A stretch of DNA of 64,000 nucleotides from Solobacterium sp. (GTDB lineage Bacteria; Bacillota_I; Bacilli_A; Erysipelotrichales; Erysipelotrichaceae): contig JAKVKC010000008.1 in assembly GCA_022486705.1 (NCBI GenBank), positions 1-64,000 on the forward strand, in the 5' to 3' direction. The notes under the pieces are model-generated. The model made no database searches, was not told the DNA's origin, and was given only the letters and a program-made list of their open reading frames with translations. The translations under genes were made by a program, and so were the position numbers. Below are positions 27,044 to 36,316 of the stretch, one piece after another (the first letter of the stretch is position 1; the number at the start of each line of letters is the position of its first letter).

Positions 27044-27619
27044 ATGAATGCTGATATAAATATTGAAGGTATTGAACTGCATACTGAAAGATTGATATTG
27101 AGACCATGGAAACAGAGCGATCTCAATGACTTTTATGCATATGCTTCCATGGACGGCGTCGGTCAGATGGCTGGCTGGGCACCGCATAAAGATCTGGCAG
27201 AGTCCCAGCAGATCTTAGATCTCTTCATTCAGGAAAAGAAGACATTTGCGATTGAAAAAGATCATAAATGCATCGGCTCGATCGGCATTGAAAAATACAA
27301 TGAACAGGATCTCCCGGATCTGGCGGATCAGAAAGCAAGGGAACTTGGCTTTGTACTGTCCAAAACATACTGGGGACAGGGCATCATGCCGGAAGCAGTA
27401 AAGGAAGTCATTCGCTGGCTGTTTGAAGAAAAAGGCCTGGACTGTCTCACATGCAGCTATTTCAAATGGAATCATCAGTCGGAAAGCGTGCAGAGAAAAT
27501 GCGGGTTTGCGCCGTATCGGACCGTTCAGCACAAGACCAAGATGAACACCATCGAAGAGACTGAGACGAATCTGCTTACAAAAACAGATTGGCTGAAGCA
27601 GGCAGAATTGCACAAATAA
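27044..27619 (+). CDS. GNAT-family acetyltransferase (RimJ/RimL-like)
   Basis: 191 residues from ATG 27044, chosen because AGAGGAAAAG lies just upstream and because the longer frame would begin inside the tRNA terminator. LHTERLILRPWKQSDLNDF near 9-27 is the typical RimJ/RimL opening. GFVLSKTYWGQGIMPEAVKE carries the acetyl-CoA loop (QGIMPEA), and FKWNHQSESVQRKCGFAPY the closing helix. It acetylates an amine on a protein or small molecule; the target is not readable. Confidence 0.88.
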   Translation: MNADINIEGIELHTERLILRPWKQSDLNDFYAYASMDGVGQMAGWAPHKDLAESQQILDLFIQEKKTFAIEKDHKCIGSIGIEKYNEQDLPDLADQKARELGFVLSKTYWGQGIMPEAVKEVIRWLFEEKGLDCLTCSYFKWNHQSESVQRKCGFAPYRTVQHKTKMNTIEETETNLLTKTDWLKQAELHK

Positions 27620-27637
27620 GTTTGAATTCGCTATAAT
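27608..27637 (+). promoter_or_regulatory. Promoter of rarA, apparently leaderless
   Basis: TTGCAC (27608-27613), 18 bases, TATAAT (27632-27637). It overlaps the end of the acetyltransferase gene. Only 9 bases separate the -10 from the rarA ATG, so the transcript should start at or within about 3 bases of it; no ribosome site is present. Confidence 0.65.
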
Positions 27638-27646
27638 ACTTATACT

Positions 27647-28990
27647 ATGTCAGATCTATTTGAATATGCTGGACAGGAAACAAAAGAAAAAAATGAGCCT
27701 TTAGCTGCCAGAATGCGGCCGGAGACCTTGGAAGAAGTTGTAGGTCAGGAACATATTGTTGGCAAAGATAAGCTTTTATACCGCGCCATCAAAGCAGATC
27801 AATTGAGCTCGATCATTCTTTATGGTCCTCCTGGAACCGGAAAGACAACTTTAGCCATGGTCATTGCTCATTCCACCAGTGCGGAATTTGAACAGATCAA
27901 TGCTACGGCAGCTGGCAAAAAAGAGATGGAACAGGTGATTGCCCATGCCAAAGAGAATCTAGGTGCGTATGGCCGAAAGACCATCCTGTTCATTGATGAG
28001 ATCCATCGCTTCAATAAAGCACAGCAGGATTATCTGCTTCCTTTTGTGGAAGATGGCACGATTATTCTCATCGGTGCGACTACGGAAAATCCATACTTTG
28101 AGGTCAATGGTGCTCTGCTGAGCAGATCACGCATCTTTGAACTGCATTCCTTAGAAACAAAAGATATTCTGATACTGATCAAAAGAGCAGTGAATGATCC
28201 GATCAAAGGCATTGCCGGCGATATGGTCAAAGTTGATGAGGATGCAGAGAAGTTTCTGGCCGATGTCGCTGATGGCGATGCTCGGGCTGCTTTGAATGCA
28301 TTGGAACTGGCAGATCTGACAACGGGACGGAGCGATGACGGCTTCATTCATATTACGCTGGCAGTGGCTGAAGAATGCATCCAGAAGAAAGCGGTTCGTT
28401 ATGATAAAACAGGTGATAACCACTATGATACGATCTCTGCTTTTATCAAATCGATGCGCGGTTCAGATCCGGATGCGGCTGTCTATTATCTAGGCAGAAT
28501 GCTCTCGGCTGGCGAGGATGTGAAATTCATTGCCCGCCGGATCATGATCTGTGCTTCCGAAGATGTCGGAAATGCCGATCCAAGAGCTTTGGAGATTGCG
28601 GTATCTGCTTCTCTGGCAGTTGAAAGAGTTGGAATGCCGGAAAGTCAGATCATTCTGTCGCAGGCTGCTTCCTATGTTGCCTGTGCACCAAAATCGAATT
28701 CAGCAGTCAAGGCAATCTCAAAAGCAATGGAAGTAATTGAGAAGACCGGCAATCTGCCGATCCCGCCGTATCTCAAAGATGCACATTATCCTGGCGCTGC
28801 AAAATTGGATCATGGTATTGGCTATCAGTATGCGCATGATTATCCGCATCATTATGTAGATCAGCAGTATCTGCCGGATGCTCTGAAGAATGAGAGCTTT
28901 TATGAACTTTCAGATATTGCCTATGAAGCAAAGCTGCAGAAGTGGCTGGCATCCATCGGCAAGAAGAATATTCATCGTGAGAAGAAATAG
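27647..28990 (+). CDS. rarA: Replication-associated recombination protein A (RarA/MgsA)
   Basis: A 447-residue clamp-loader-like AAA+ ATPase that acts at stalled replication forks. Walker A GPPGTGKT (60-67), Walker B ILFIDEIHRF (113-122), the sensor-type IGATTENPYFE, and the MgsA C-terminal domain with SMRGSDPDAAVYYLGRML and ARRIMICASEDVGNADP are all present. The length is typical. The first codon follows a -10 box directly, so the mRNA seems leaderless. Confidence 0.95.
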   Translation: MSDLFEYAGQETKEKNEPLAARMRPETLEEVVGQEHIVGKDKLLYRAIKADQLSSIILYGPPGTGKTTLAMVIAHSTSAEFEQINATAAGKKEMEQVIAHAKENLGAYGRKTILFIDEIHRFNKAQQDYLLPFVEDGTIILIGATTENPYFEVNGALLSRSRIFELHSLETKDILILIKRAVNDPIKGIAGDMVKVDEDAEKFLADVADGDARAALNALELADLTTGRSDDGFIHITLAVAEECIQKKAVRYDKTGDNHYDTISAFIKSMRGSDPDAAVYYLGRMLSAGEDVKFIARRIMICASEDVGNADPRALEIAVSASLAVERVGMPESQIILSQAASYVACAPKSNSAVKAISKAMEVIEKTGNLPIPPYLKDAHYPGAAKLDHGIGYQYAHDYPHHYVDQQYLPDALKNESFYELSDIAYEAKLQKWLASIGKKNIHREKK

Positions 28991-29011
28991 GCGGATGCCT
29001 GTTTCTTTTTT
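28985..29011 (+). terminator. Terminator after rarA
   Basis: AAATAGGC, loop GGAT, GCCTGTTT (one T-G pair), then CTTTTTT. The stem overlaps the rarA stop. Confidence 0.8.
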
Positions 29012-29071
29012 AGGAACGGAATCGAAAGAGCAGAATGTTATAATATGAGCAATTGAACGGAGTGAAAGATC

Positions 29072-29929
29072 ATGATAAAAACAATGAAATTATTGGTAGC
29101 AGATATTGACGGCACCTTAGTCAATGAGCCAAGAGAAATGATGCCTTTGACGCGAGCTGTGCTCAATGATCTGCATGCCAGGGGAATCCTTTTAGGCATT
29201 GCCAGCGGCAGGCCGCTTGGTCCGCATCTGTATGAACAGAAAGATGAATGGAAAGTCAATTTCAATTTTGATATGTGGATCGGCATGAATGGCGGACAGC
29301 TGTACGATGTGCATAAAGATACGTATGAGCATTTTTATAAGCTGCAGCCGAAAACGATTGAAGAGATCATCACTTTCATGAAACCAATGCATGCCAATCC
29401 ATTTATTTATCTGGGCGAAGATATGCTGAGCGAAGAAGTGGATGAAGAGATGTTTGACAGCATGAAGCGCCATCATATTCAATGCACAAAGGCAGAACAG
29501 CTCAGTGAACTGTGGGAAGGGCCGACCAACAAGATCCTGTTCCGTTTATCGGATGCTTCGCAGATGCCGGAGGCAGAAGCATTTGCGGCACAGCATCCTT
29601 CCAAGGACTACGCTGCTTTTAAAACGCAGCCGACGATGCTTGAATTTCAGGATCCGCGGGTCAATAAGGGATTGGGGGTTGAGAGATACTGTCAGCAGAA
29701 TGGCATTTCTTTGGATGAAGTCATGGCTTTCGGCGATATGTCCAATGACAATGGCATGATGACGGCCGCCGGCTGGTCAGTATGTCTGAAGAATGGTTCG
29801 GATGATACAAAGGCACTGGCCAATGAAATTACGGAATATGACAATGATCATGATGGGCTTGGCCATTATATGATCGATCATTGGTATGCACCGCATGGCT
29901 GGAAGGCACCGGAACCGCTGGATATTTAG
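29072..29929 (+). CDS. Cof-type HAD-IIB family hydrolase
   Basis: 285 residues. The motif I VADIDGTLVNE near 9-19, motif II IASGRPLG near 43-50 and the Cof signature LDEVMAFGDMSNDNGMM near 213-229 identify a type IIB HAD phosphatase, usually acting on sugar phosphates or cofactors. Other members are often encoded as single genes, as here. TATAAT lies at 29039-29044 and AACGGAGTG before the ATG. Confidence 0.9.
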   Translation: MIKTMKLLVADIDGTLVNEPREMMPLTRAVLNDLHARGILLGIASGRPLGPHLYEQKDEWKVNFNFDMWIGMNGGQLYDVHKDTYEHFYKLQPKTIEEIITFMKPMHANPFIYLGEDMLSEEVDEEMFDSMKRHHIQCTKAEQLSELWEGPTNKILFRLSDASQMPEAEAFAAQHPSKDYAAFKTQPTMLEFQDPRVNKGLGVERYCQQNGISLDEVMAFGDMSNDNGMMTAAGWSVCLKNGSDDTKALANEITEYDNDHDGLGHYMIDHWYAPHGWKAPEPLDI

Positions 29930-29932
29930 CGG

Positions 29933-29960
29933 TTGAAATATTGCTGAGATGGTATACTAT
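29933..29960 (+). promoter_or_regulatory. Promoter of purC
   Basis: TTGAAA (29933-29938) and TACTAT (29955-29960) are 16 bases apart; TATACT overlaps the latter. It begins within a few bases of the HAD stop. Confidence 0.5.
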
Positions 29961-29994
29961 TTTCCTGTTGCACAATAAAGAAGGAGAAAACAGG

Positions 29995-30870
29995 ATGAAA
30001 GAATTTGCCCCGATCAAAGAAGGAAAAGTCCGTGAGATCTATGATAACGGTGATTCCTTGATTATGGTAGCCACCGACCGTATTTCCGCTTTTGATGTAA
30101 TTCTGAAGAACAAAGTAGCAAAGAAAGGCACTGTGCTTACACAGATGTCCAAGTTCTGGTTTGATTTTACAAAGGATATTGTACCGAATCATATGATCAG
30201 TACGGATGTCAATGACATGCCAGAATACTTTCATCAGCCGCAGTTCATCGGCAATTCCATGCTCTGCAGAAAATTGAATATGATCCCTATCGAATGCATT
30301 GTCAGAGGCTATATCACGGGCTCCGGCTGGGCATCCTATCAGAAGAATGGTACAGCATGCGGTATTCAGCTGCCGGCCGGTCTGAAAGAATGCGATCAGC
30401 TTCCTGAACCAATTTATACGCCATCGACCAAAGCAGAGATCGGCGATCATGATGAGAATATCAGTTATGAAGCATCGATCGATGTCTTAGAGAAGAAGTT
30501 CCCTGGACATGGCAGAGAATATGCTACAAAGATCAGAGATTATACTATTGCTTTATATAAAAAGTGCGCAGAATATGCGCGTACGAAAGGCATCATTATT
30601 GCGGATACAAAGTTTGAATTCGGTCTCAATGACAAGGGCGAAGTTGTCATCGGCGATGAGATGCTGACACCTGATTCCAGCCGCTTCTGGCCAGTGGAAG
30701 GCTATGAGCCTGGTCATGGACAGCCATCATTCGATAAGCAGTTCGTCAGAGATTGGCTGAAAGCCAACCCTGAAAGCGATTATCAGCTGCCGCAGGAAGT
30801 CATTGATAAGACGATTGCAAAATATAAGGAAGCATATAAACTGCTGACAGGCAAAGAACTGGAAGCGTAA
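29995..30870 (+). CDS. purC: SAICAR synthase (phosphoribosylaminoimidazole-succinocarboxamide synthase)
   Basis: 291 residues from ATG 29995, with AAGGAG 8 bases upstream; longer in-frame starts would run back through the promoter. It catalyses the ATP-dependent joining of aspartate to CAIR in purine synthesis. KEGKVREIYDNGD and VATDRISAFDVIL (nucleotide and CAIR binding), ECIVRGYITGSGW and GDEMLTPDSSRFWP are diagnostic. The length is nearer the longer eukaryote-like form than the roughly 240-residue Bacillus form. No other pur genes are adjacent. Confidence 0.95.
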   Translation: MKEFAPIKEGKVREIYDNGDSLIMVATDRISAFDVILKNKVAKKGTVLTQMSKFWFDFTKDIVPNHMISTDVNDMPEYFHQPQFIGNSMLCRKLNMIPIECIVRGYITGSGWASYQKNGTACGIQLPAGLKECDQLPEPIYTPSTKAEIGDHDENISYEASIDVLEKKFPGHGREYATKIRDYTIALYKKCAEYARTKGIIIADTKFEFGLNDKGEVVIGDEMLTPDSSRFWPVEGYEPGHGQPSFDKQFVRDWLKANPESDYQLPQEVIDKTIAKYKEAYKLLTGKELEA

Positions 30871-30871
30871 G

Positions 30872-30895
30872 GGAAGAGAAATCTTCCTTTTTATT
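30872..30895 (+). terminator. Terminator after purC
   Basis: GGAAGA, loop GAAA, TCTTCC, then TTTTTATTT. Confidence 0.9.
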
Positions 30896-30945
30896 TGGGG
30901 ATTTTTCCTCGATCCTGTCTATAAAAAGGTGAGAGGAGAAAGAAG

Positions 30946-31374
30946 ATGAACAATGCAATTACCGAGATCAGCGAATATCCATATCCTGATAAGATCAGCT
31001 GTTTCCGCAGCAGCTGCAGAAATTATCGCAGCAATCAGTATTTAATGAGAAAAATGGAGCAGAGCCTGCGCGGGCAGAAGATTGATGGAGAATGTATCTA
31101 TGACTATGCCGGCGGCCAGTTCCGCAGTGAGGAGGAGCTCAGAAAACGTTATGCTTTGCTAAAAGACCGCATTGATGAAGTAGAAGAAGTACTGCGCTAT
31201 GTCAGAATGTTCTATGGCAAAGAAGCAGCAGGAATGCTGGAAGAAGCATATATTCAGGGAAAGACGCAGAAAAAGATCGCCCATCAGCATCAGCTTACCG
31301 AAAATGTCCTGCAGAAGAAATATCGCTTCTGGCTTGAAAATGCAATCTATAGGAAGAATGAGGTGCGCGCATGA
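30946..31374 (+). CDS. Small HTH-like protein, first gene of the thioester-adhesin operon
   Basis: A 142-residue soluble, charged protein. The C-terminal 45 residues (MLEEAYIQGKTQKKIAHQHQ, then LTENVLQKKYRFWLENA) read like sigma-70 region 4 or a related helix-turn-helix. The first 95 residues are unrecognised and include a coiled-coil-like segment near 65-95. It overlaps the giant adhesin gene by 4 bases (ATGA), so the two are translationally coupled. It may be a regulator of the surface operon; that is inference. Confidence 0.65.
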   Translation: MNNAITEISEYPYPDKISCFRSSCRNYRSNQYLMRKMEQSLRGQKIDGECIYDYAGGQFRSEEELRKRYALLKDRIDEVEEVLRYVRMFYGKEAAGMLEEAYIQGKTQKKIAHQHQLTENVLQKKYRFWLENAIYRKNEVRA

Positions 31375-34300
31375 AAAGAGGATGGCGCATCGTGAAAGCA
31401 TTGGCATCTTTTTTTGTCATGCTTCAGGTATTTATTTCTGCCATGATCCCATTGCAGGCAGGTGTCCGTGTTGAGATGGCATCCAGCGGGATCAGGATCA
31501 TGGCCGACAGTTTTGAAGGTGGTACGCTGATGATGAAAACATACAATGGCCTGCCCGCATACTGTATTGAGCCGCGCATTGATTTCAGCCGAGAGGATGT
31601 TTATGATGTCAGCTATTTTGAACAATATCAGAATCTATCAGCTTCACAGCGTGAACATATAGCCGAGTTCTCCTATTTTGGCTATGGCTATGATGGCCAC
31701 AGCAGTCCAAAGGATTATGCCGCATCGCAGTATCTGATCTGGCTGGAGATTGATGATACTTTTGTCAGAAATGTTACGTATTATGACGAGAGTTCTGGAT
31801 CTGAAATGACTTCAGAGGTGGAAGCAAGCGTTCAGCGTATCCTCAATGATGTGAAAGAGTATCAGAAAGAAACGGTCTTCAATGTCACAGGCGCTGTCAA
31901 TGAGAAGAATGTCAGAGGCTCTTATTACGGCAATGGTGAAGCAGGAACAGATATCATCTTTGATGATATCTCCGGTGCGCTCTGTCATATGAAGCTGATC
32001 CAAAATGATTTCGGCGATGCGCTTGCATGGTCGGACAATCATGTCTTCATTCATCTTTCGGCTGCGACCGCAGGGGAGAAGCGTGCAAAATTTATCAGCA
32101 ATACTCTCTCTATCGGCGATCGGCCGCTGCTGCTGAGCGATGCATCGGGCCAATTTCAGAAATTCTTTGTGCGCGGAGATGTCAGCAGAACAGCGCTCAT
32201 CCAGCTGCATACACTGTTTTCAGCAGATCTCAGCAAGACTGACCCGAAGGGTGCACCAGTGGCAGGCGCTTCCTTTCAGCTGTATGACCAGACCGCAGAT
32301 ACCGTGATTGATACATGGATATCAGAACAGCAAGCACATCATATCTCTGGTCTGGAAGGCGACCATGTTTACATACTGAGCGAAGAAGGTGCCCCGTTAG
32401 GATATTACTATGGCAGTCAGATCAGCTTTCATCCGGATCAGAAAAAAGAGATCGCATTGGCGGACAATCCCATTCGCTGTTCAATCATGAAGACAGATGA
32501 AAACGGTCTGCCTGTATCTGGCGCAAAACTGCAGCTGATCGATCAGACAGATGGACGTTCCTTGACATTTGTCTCTGCTGAGGAACCTTATGAATGCGGC
32601 AGCTTTTTGAAAGCAGATCATTCTTATGCCGTGAAAGAACTGCAGGCTCCGGCGGGATGCTATGCGGTGGAGAATGTTTTTTTCTCTGTCCCTCATCAAG
32701 GCAAAGAACCAATTCAGATCACGATGAAGGACCAGCATATTCACTATGAGATCCTGAAAAAAGATGAAGCGGGCCATCCGGTAAGAGGAGCTTCTTTATC
32801 TCTGTATGATGTTTCATCCAATGATAAAGAACTGCTGAAAACATGGATCACGGACACAGAACCGGTGGAAGTCGGAAATCTGCTCAGGGCGGGACATGCC
32901 TACAGCATTGTAGAAAATGATGCGGCCTCAAAATATTTTCTGGCCGTTGATCAGAATTTTTCTGTCTCTCAGTATGATGATCAGATCGGCAGACATGAGA
33001 TCACAGTGATCGATGATCATATCAGCTATGTGCTGCAGAAAGTCGATGAGAATGGCAAAGCCGTCAAAGATGCCAGACTGCGTATCACCGATATTACGGA
33101 TCCTTTGGATGCGGATCGTGTTGTTCTGGATTGGCACAGTACGGAAGAACCTCTGACCATCAATCTGTTTGAACGCGGGCACACCTATCGGCTGCAGGAA
33201 ATCGAGGGCCCAGACGGGTATTATCTGACTGCGGATCAGATCTTTACGGTACCGGATCATGGCAGTTCAGAACCGATTGTGATCACCTGTGAAGATGATC
33301 GTATTGTATACAGTTTTCTGAAAACAGATGCCGAAGGAAATCCGGTAGAGAATGCAGAGCTGAAGATCTGCGAAAAGACAGAACAGGGAGAAAAAGAAGT
33401 CCGCTCTTTTCTCAGCGGCAAAGAACCGGAAGTGATCTATGGGCTGAAGAGAAATACAGACTATGTACTGAAAGAAACGGCCGCTCCGCTTGGCTACTAT
33501 GCAGCAGCAGAAATCTCATTTCATATCGCGGATCAAGGCAGTGCTGAACCAATCGCGGTGGTGATGGAAGACCAGAAGATCCAGACTGTCCTCATAAAGA
33601 CGGATCCAGCAGGCAGACGGATCGAAGGCGCGGTATTGGAAGTGAAAGATCATAATACAGGTGAGAAGATCGGCACCTTTGAGACATCCGCAGATACCGA
33701 TATTGAGATCGGTGCGCTCCTTTTGGCAGATCATACATATGATGTTCAGGAGATCGACGCACCAAACGGCTATTACAAGGCGGAAGCACAGATCTTTACG
33801 GCAGATTCCTCAGAGCCTAAAGCAATCAGGATCGTCATGGAAGACGCCCCGATCCACGCTTCGGTGATGAAAACAGATCTGCAGGAACAGGCGGTGCCAG
33901 GAGCACATCTCAGTCTGATCCAGGCTGGCGAAGTCCTTGCCCAATGGACCAGTGAGAACGTACCATATGATATTTCATCTTACCTGCATGCAGGCGAAAG
34001 CTATGAGATCAGAGAAGATCAGGCACCGCAGGGATACTATGCGGCCGAAGCAATTTCTTTTGATGTTAGTGATACGGATAAAGAGGAAATAGAGATTGCC
34101 GTGAAAGATATGCCGATCCAATATGAGATCCTCAAGACAGATGAACAGGGCACTCCTGTATCCGGCGTTACTTTGCGGCTGAGCGATGTTACAGCCCAGG
34201 AAACACAGCTGATCCGTGAATGGACGACAGCAGGAACGAGTGAAAAATTCGGCCGTGAACTCTGTAGTGGGCATCAGTATCTTTTGGAAGAGACGGGCCA

Positions 34301-35108
34301 GACGGCCGGCTACCAAGAAGCAGAATCTATGCGCTTTGCGATTTCTGAAAAGGGCATCCCGCAGGCAGTGACTGTCCGTATGATCGATGAGACAAATGAT
34401 ATTTCATTCCTGAAAACAGACGAGAAAGGAAGCCCTTTGGCGGATGCGGAAATAGAGATCCAAGATAAAGAAGGCAAAGTGATGACATCTTTTCTGTCTG
34501 ATGGATCTATGAAAGGAGTCTCACTGGATCGCATGGGGAAAAAGATCAGTTCCTATCTGATCGGCGGTGAGACATACATTCTGCACGAAAAGAAGGCTCC
34601 TTTCGGTTATGATCTCTGCGCAGATCAGTCCTTTCAGATGACTGGTACGCTTGCCTCGCCGCAGATCATTTCTCTGCTGGACCGTCCGAAGGCTGTCTAT
34701 CTGCAGATTGATAAGCGTTCGGCAGATGGCAATATGCCGTATTTGGCAGACTGTGAGATCACAGTATATCATGCGGGCACTGAAGAGCCTGCCCTTGATC
34801 TCAAGGGGGAAAAGGCACAGCAGCTGACGGCAGAAAAAGGCATCGTATCTTTCCGCCTTCCATATACGTCGGATGGCTACTATGTGAAAGAGACAAAAGC
34901 ACCGGAAGGATATGCGATTGATCCCAAGGAAAAGCAGCTGAGCAATGATCAGGAAGAATTCTTTCATCAGGAATCGCCGCAGGAGATCCATGTGATCGAT
35001 CATAAGAATGTCGATACGGGCACGGATCTGCCATATCATGCAGTCATGGCACTGCTCTGTGCATTGGGATGTCTATGCTTTATGAAATATCCGCATGAAA
35101 AAGCGTGA
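31371..35108 (+). CDS. Thioester-domain, ten-CnaB-repeat cell-wall adhesin
   Basis: A 1,245-residue protein. A signal peptide (1-30) is followed by a thioester-like domain in which Cys65 (AYCIEP) and Gln120 (AASQYLIW) are the likely cross-linking pair, as in Gram-positive TED adhesins that bind host amines covalently. From about residue 286 to 1210 come ten SpaA/CnaB-type beta repeats of 85-100 residues, most with a starting K-T-D and a late E..AP.GY, the lysine and glutamate positions of self-made isopeptide bonds. The C-terminus has DTGTDLPYHA (1215-1224), a hydrophobic run and a basic tail, a sorting-signal layout without the usual LPXTG. The next gene is a sortase. The target molecule is unknown. 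Confidence 0.88.
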   Translation: MKRGWRIVKALASFFVMLQVFISAMIPLQAGVRVEMASSGIRIMADSFEGGTLMMKTYNGLPAYCIEPRIDFSREDVYDVSYFEQYQNLSASQREHIAEFSYFGYGYDGHSSPKDYAASQYLIWLEIDDTFVRNVTYYDESSGSEMTSEVEASVQRILNDVKEYQKETVFNVTGAVNEKNVRGSYYGNGEAGTDIIFDDISGALCHMKLIQNDFGDALAWSDNHVFIHLSAATAGEKRAKFISNTLSIGDRPLLLSDASGQFQKFFVRGDVSRTALIQLHTLFSADLSKTDPKGAPVAGASFQLYDQTADTVIDTWISEQQAHHISGLEGDHVYILSEEGAPLGYYYGSQISFHPDQKKEIALADNPIRCSIMKTDENGLPVSGAKLQLIDQTDGRSLTFVSAEEPYECGSFLKADHSYAVKELQAPAGCYAVENVFFSVPHQGKEPIQITMKDQHIHYEILKKDEAGHPVRGASLSLYDVSSNDKELLKTWITDTEPVEVGNLLRAGHAYSIVENDAASKYFLAVDQNFSVSQYDDQIGRHEITVIDDHISYVLQKVDENGKAVKDARLRITDITDPLDADRVVLDWHSTEEPLTINLFERGHTYRLQEIEGPDGYYLTADQIFTVPDHGSSEPIVITCEDDRIVYSFLKTDAEGNPVENAELKICEKTEQGEKEVRSFLSGKEPEVIYGLKRNTDYVLKETAAPLGYYAAAEISFHIADQGSAEPIAVVMEDQKIQTVLIKTDPAGRRIEGAVLEVKDHNTGEKIGTFETSADTDIEIGALLLADHTYDVQEIDAPNGYYKAEAQIFTADSSEPKAIRIVMEDAPIHASVMKTDLQEQAVPGAHLSLIQAGEVLAQWTSENVPYDISSYLHAGESYEIREDQAPQGYYAAEAISFDVSDTDKEEIEIAVKDMPIQYEILKTDEQGTPVSGVTLRLSDVTAQETQLIREWTTAGTSEKFGRELCSGHQYLLEETGQTAGYQEAESMRFAISEKGIPQAVTVRMIDETNDISFLKTDEKGSPLADAEIEIQDKEGKVMTSFLSDGSMKGVSLDRMGKKISSYLIGGETYILHEKKAPFGYDLCADQSFQMTGTLASPQIISLLDRPKAVYLQIDKRSADGNMPYLADCEITVYHAGTEEPALDLKGEKAQQLTAEKGIVSFRLPYTSDGYYVKETKAPEGYAIDPKEKQLSNDQEEFFHQESPQEIHVIDHKNVDTGTDLPYHAVMALLCALGCLCFMKYPHEKA

Positions 35109-35805
35109 TCTCTTCGTACTGGCACTGCTGTGCGGCAGTCTGAGCTATGCGGCCTGCGATCTCTTCTTTTGGTCAGGCGATATACAGCATGGGAAGATAT
35201 TGACGAAAGAGATCCAGCAGATAGCAGAAGAATCTGATTCTGAAACAAAAGAAGCATCCTTGAAAGGGATCAATGAGGATTATGTGTGCTGGATGCAGAT
35301 CAAGGATCTTTCCCTATCTCTGCCCGTCGTGCAGGGCAGGGATGATGGATATTATCTTGACCATGCATTTGACCGCAGTGAAAATGGGCAGGGAACACTT
35401 TTCTTCTCTGCTGCAGACCAGCCGCATGATCCTGTCCGCATCATCTATGGGCATCATGTTTATTATGATCCGGCGGCGATGTTCTCTCCTTTGCTGCAAT
35501 TGAAAGAACAGCAGGAGCCAGTCATGTTCTCACTGCAGTATGAAGAATATGAAGAACAGTATCAGATCTGCTATCTGTTTGCTCTTGCAAAAAATTCGGC
35601 GGAATTTGTTCTGCAGAAACATGCCTTCTCTTCCGCAGATGATTTTCGGCAATGGATCCGGTATGCAGAAGAAAATACAGTGATCCGCAGCCGAGAAGGT
35701 ACGGAGAATGATTCCTATGTCATTCTGCAGACCTGCGGCAGAAAGAAAGACGAATTTCTGATTGCAATCGGCATAAGAGCAGATATGTATAAGGCAATCG
35801 CTTGA
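35095..35805 (+). CDS. Class B-like sortase
   Basis: A 236-residue protein with an N-terminal membrane anchor (4-27). The class B pattern WMQIKDLSLSLPVVQGRDDGYYLDHAF leads to the catalytic YGHH (His120), LQTC (Cys214) and Arg228. It overlaps the adhesin gene by 14 bases, so it very likely anchors that protein, whose signal is non-LPXTG. Classical SrtB enzymes also accept non-LPXTG signals (NPQTN), which fits, but specificity cannot be read here. Confidence 0.9.
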   Translation: MKKRDLFVLALLCGSLSYAACDLFFWSGDIQHGKILTKEIQQIAEESDSETKEASLKGINEDYVCWMQIKDLSLSLPVVQGRDDGYYLDHAFDRSENGQGTLFFSAADQPHDPVRIIYGHHVYYDPAAMFSPLLQLKEQQEPVMFSLQYEEYEEQYQICYLFALAKNSAEFVLQKHAFSSADDFRQWIRYAEENTVIRSREGTENDSYVILQTCGRKKDEFLIAIGIRADMYKAIA

Positions 35806-35849
35806 AAGTAGAACTAAAAGCGCATACGATATTTGCATTGAGGTGAAAT

Positions 35850-36251
35850 ATGCAGAAACTAAGAGAGGCGTTCAGCAGATTCATGATGGGCAGAAATGGA
35901 GCAGATGCGTATGACAGGTTCCTGCTGATCATTGGTTTGACAGCGGATATCATCAGCATGTTTGCCGGCAGTGCTTATTTTCTGATCCTGGCGGATATTC
36001 TATTGATCTATGCAATCTTTCGGATGCTTTCAAAGAATATCGTCAAGCGTTCCATTGAGAATCAGAGCTATCTGCTCCTGAAGAATTGGGTGCGGCATAT
36101 CTTCAAAGCGGCAAAATCAAATCTGAGCGATAAGGAACATCACTATTATGTATGTCCGCAGTGCCATCAGATTGTCAGGGTTCCGCGCCATCGCGGAAAG
36201 ATCGATATTACATGTCCTACATGCGGGAAGGAATTCAGCCGTAAAAGCTGA
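35850..36251 (+). CDS. Zinc-ribbon membrane protein
   Basis: A 133-residue protein with two membrane helices (about 25-60) and a C-terminal zinc ribbon, YVCPQCHQIVRVPRHRGKIDITCPTCGKEF (the two CPxC pairs). Similar small proteins are common in Bacillota but no function is known to me. GAGGTG precedes the ATG. It follows the sortase by 44 bases and may belong to the same operon. Confidence 0.75.
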   Translation: MQKLREAFSRFMMGRNGADAYDRFLLIIGLTADIISMFAGSAYFLILADILLIYAIFRMLSKNIVKRSIENQSYLLLKNWVRHIFKAAKSNLSDKEHHYYVCPQCHQIVRVPRHRGKIDITCPTCGKEFSRKS

Positions 36252-36316
36252 TCGTTTCCCGCTTTTTCTTCGGCAAAATGTGATACAGTAATAACGTTGA
36301 AAAGAAGGATGAAAAG

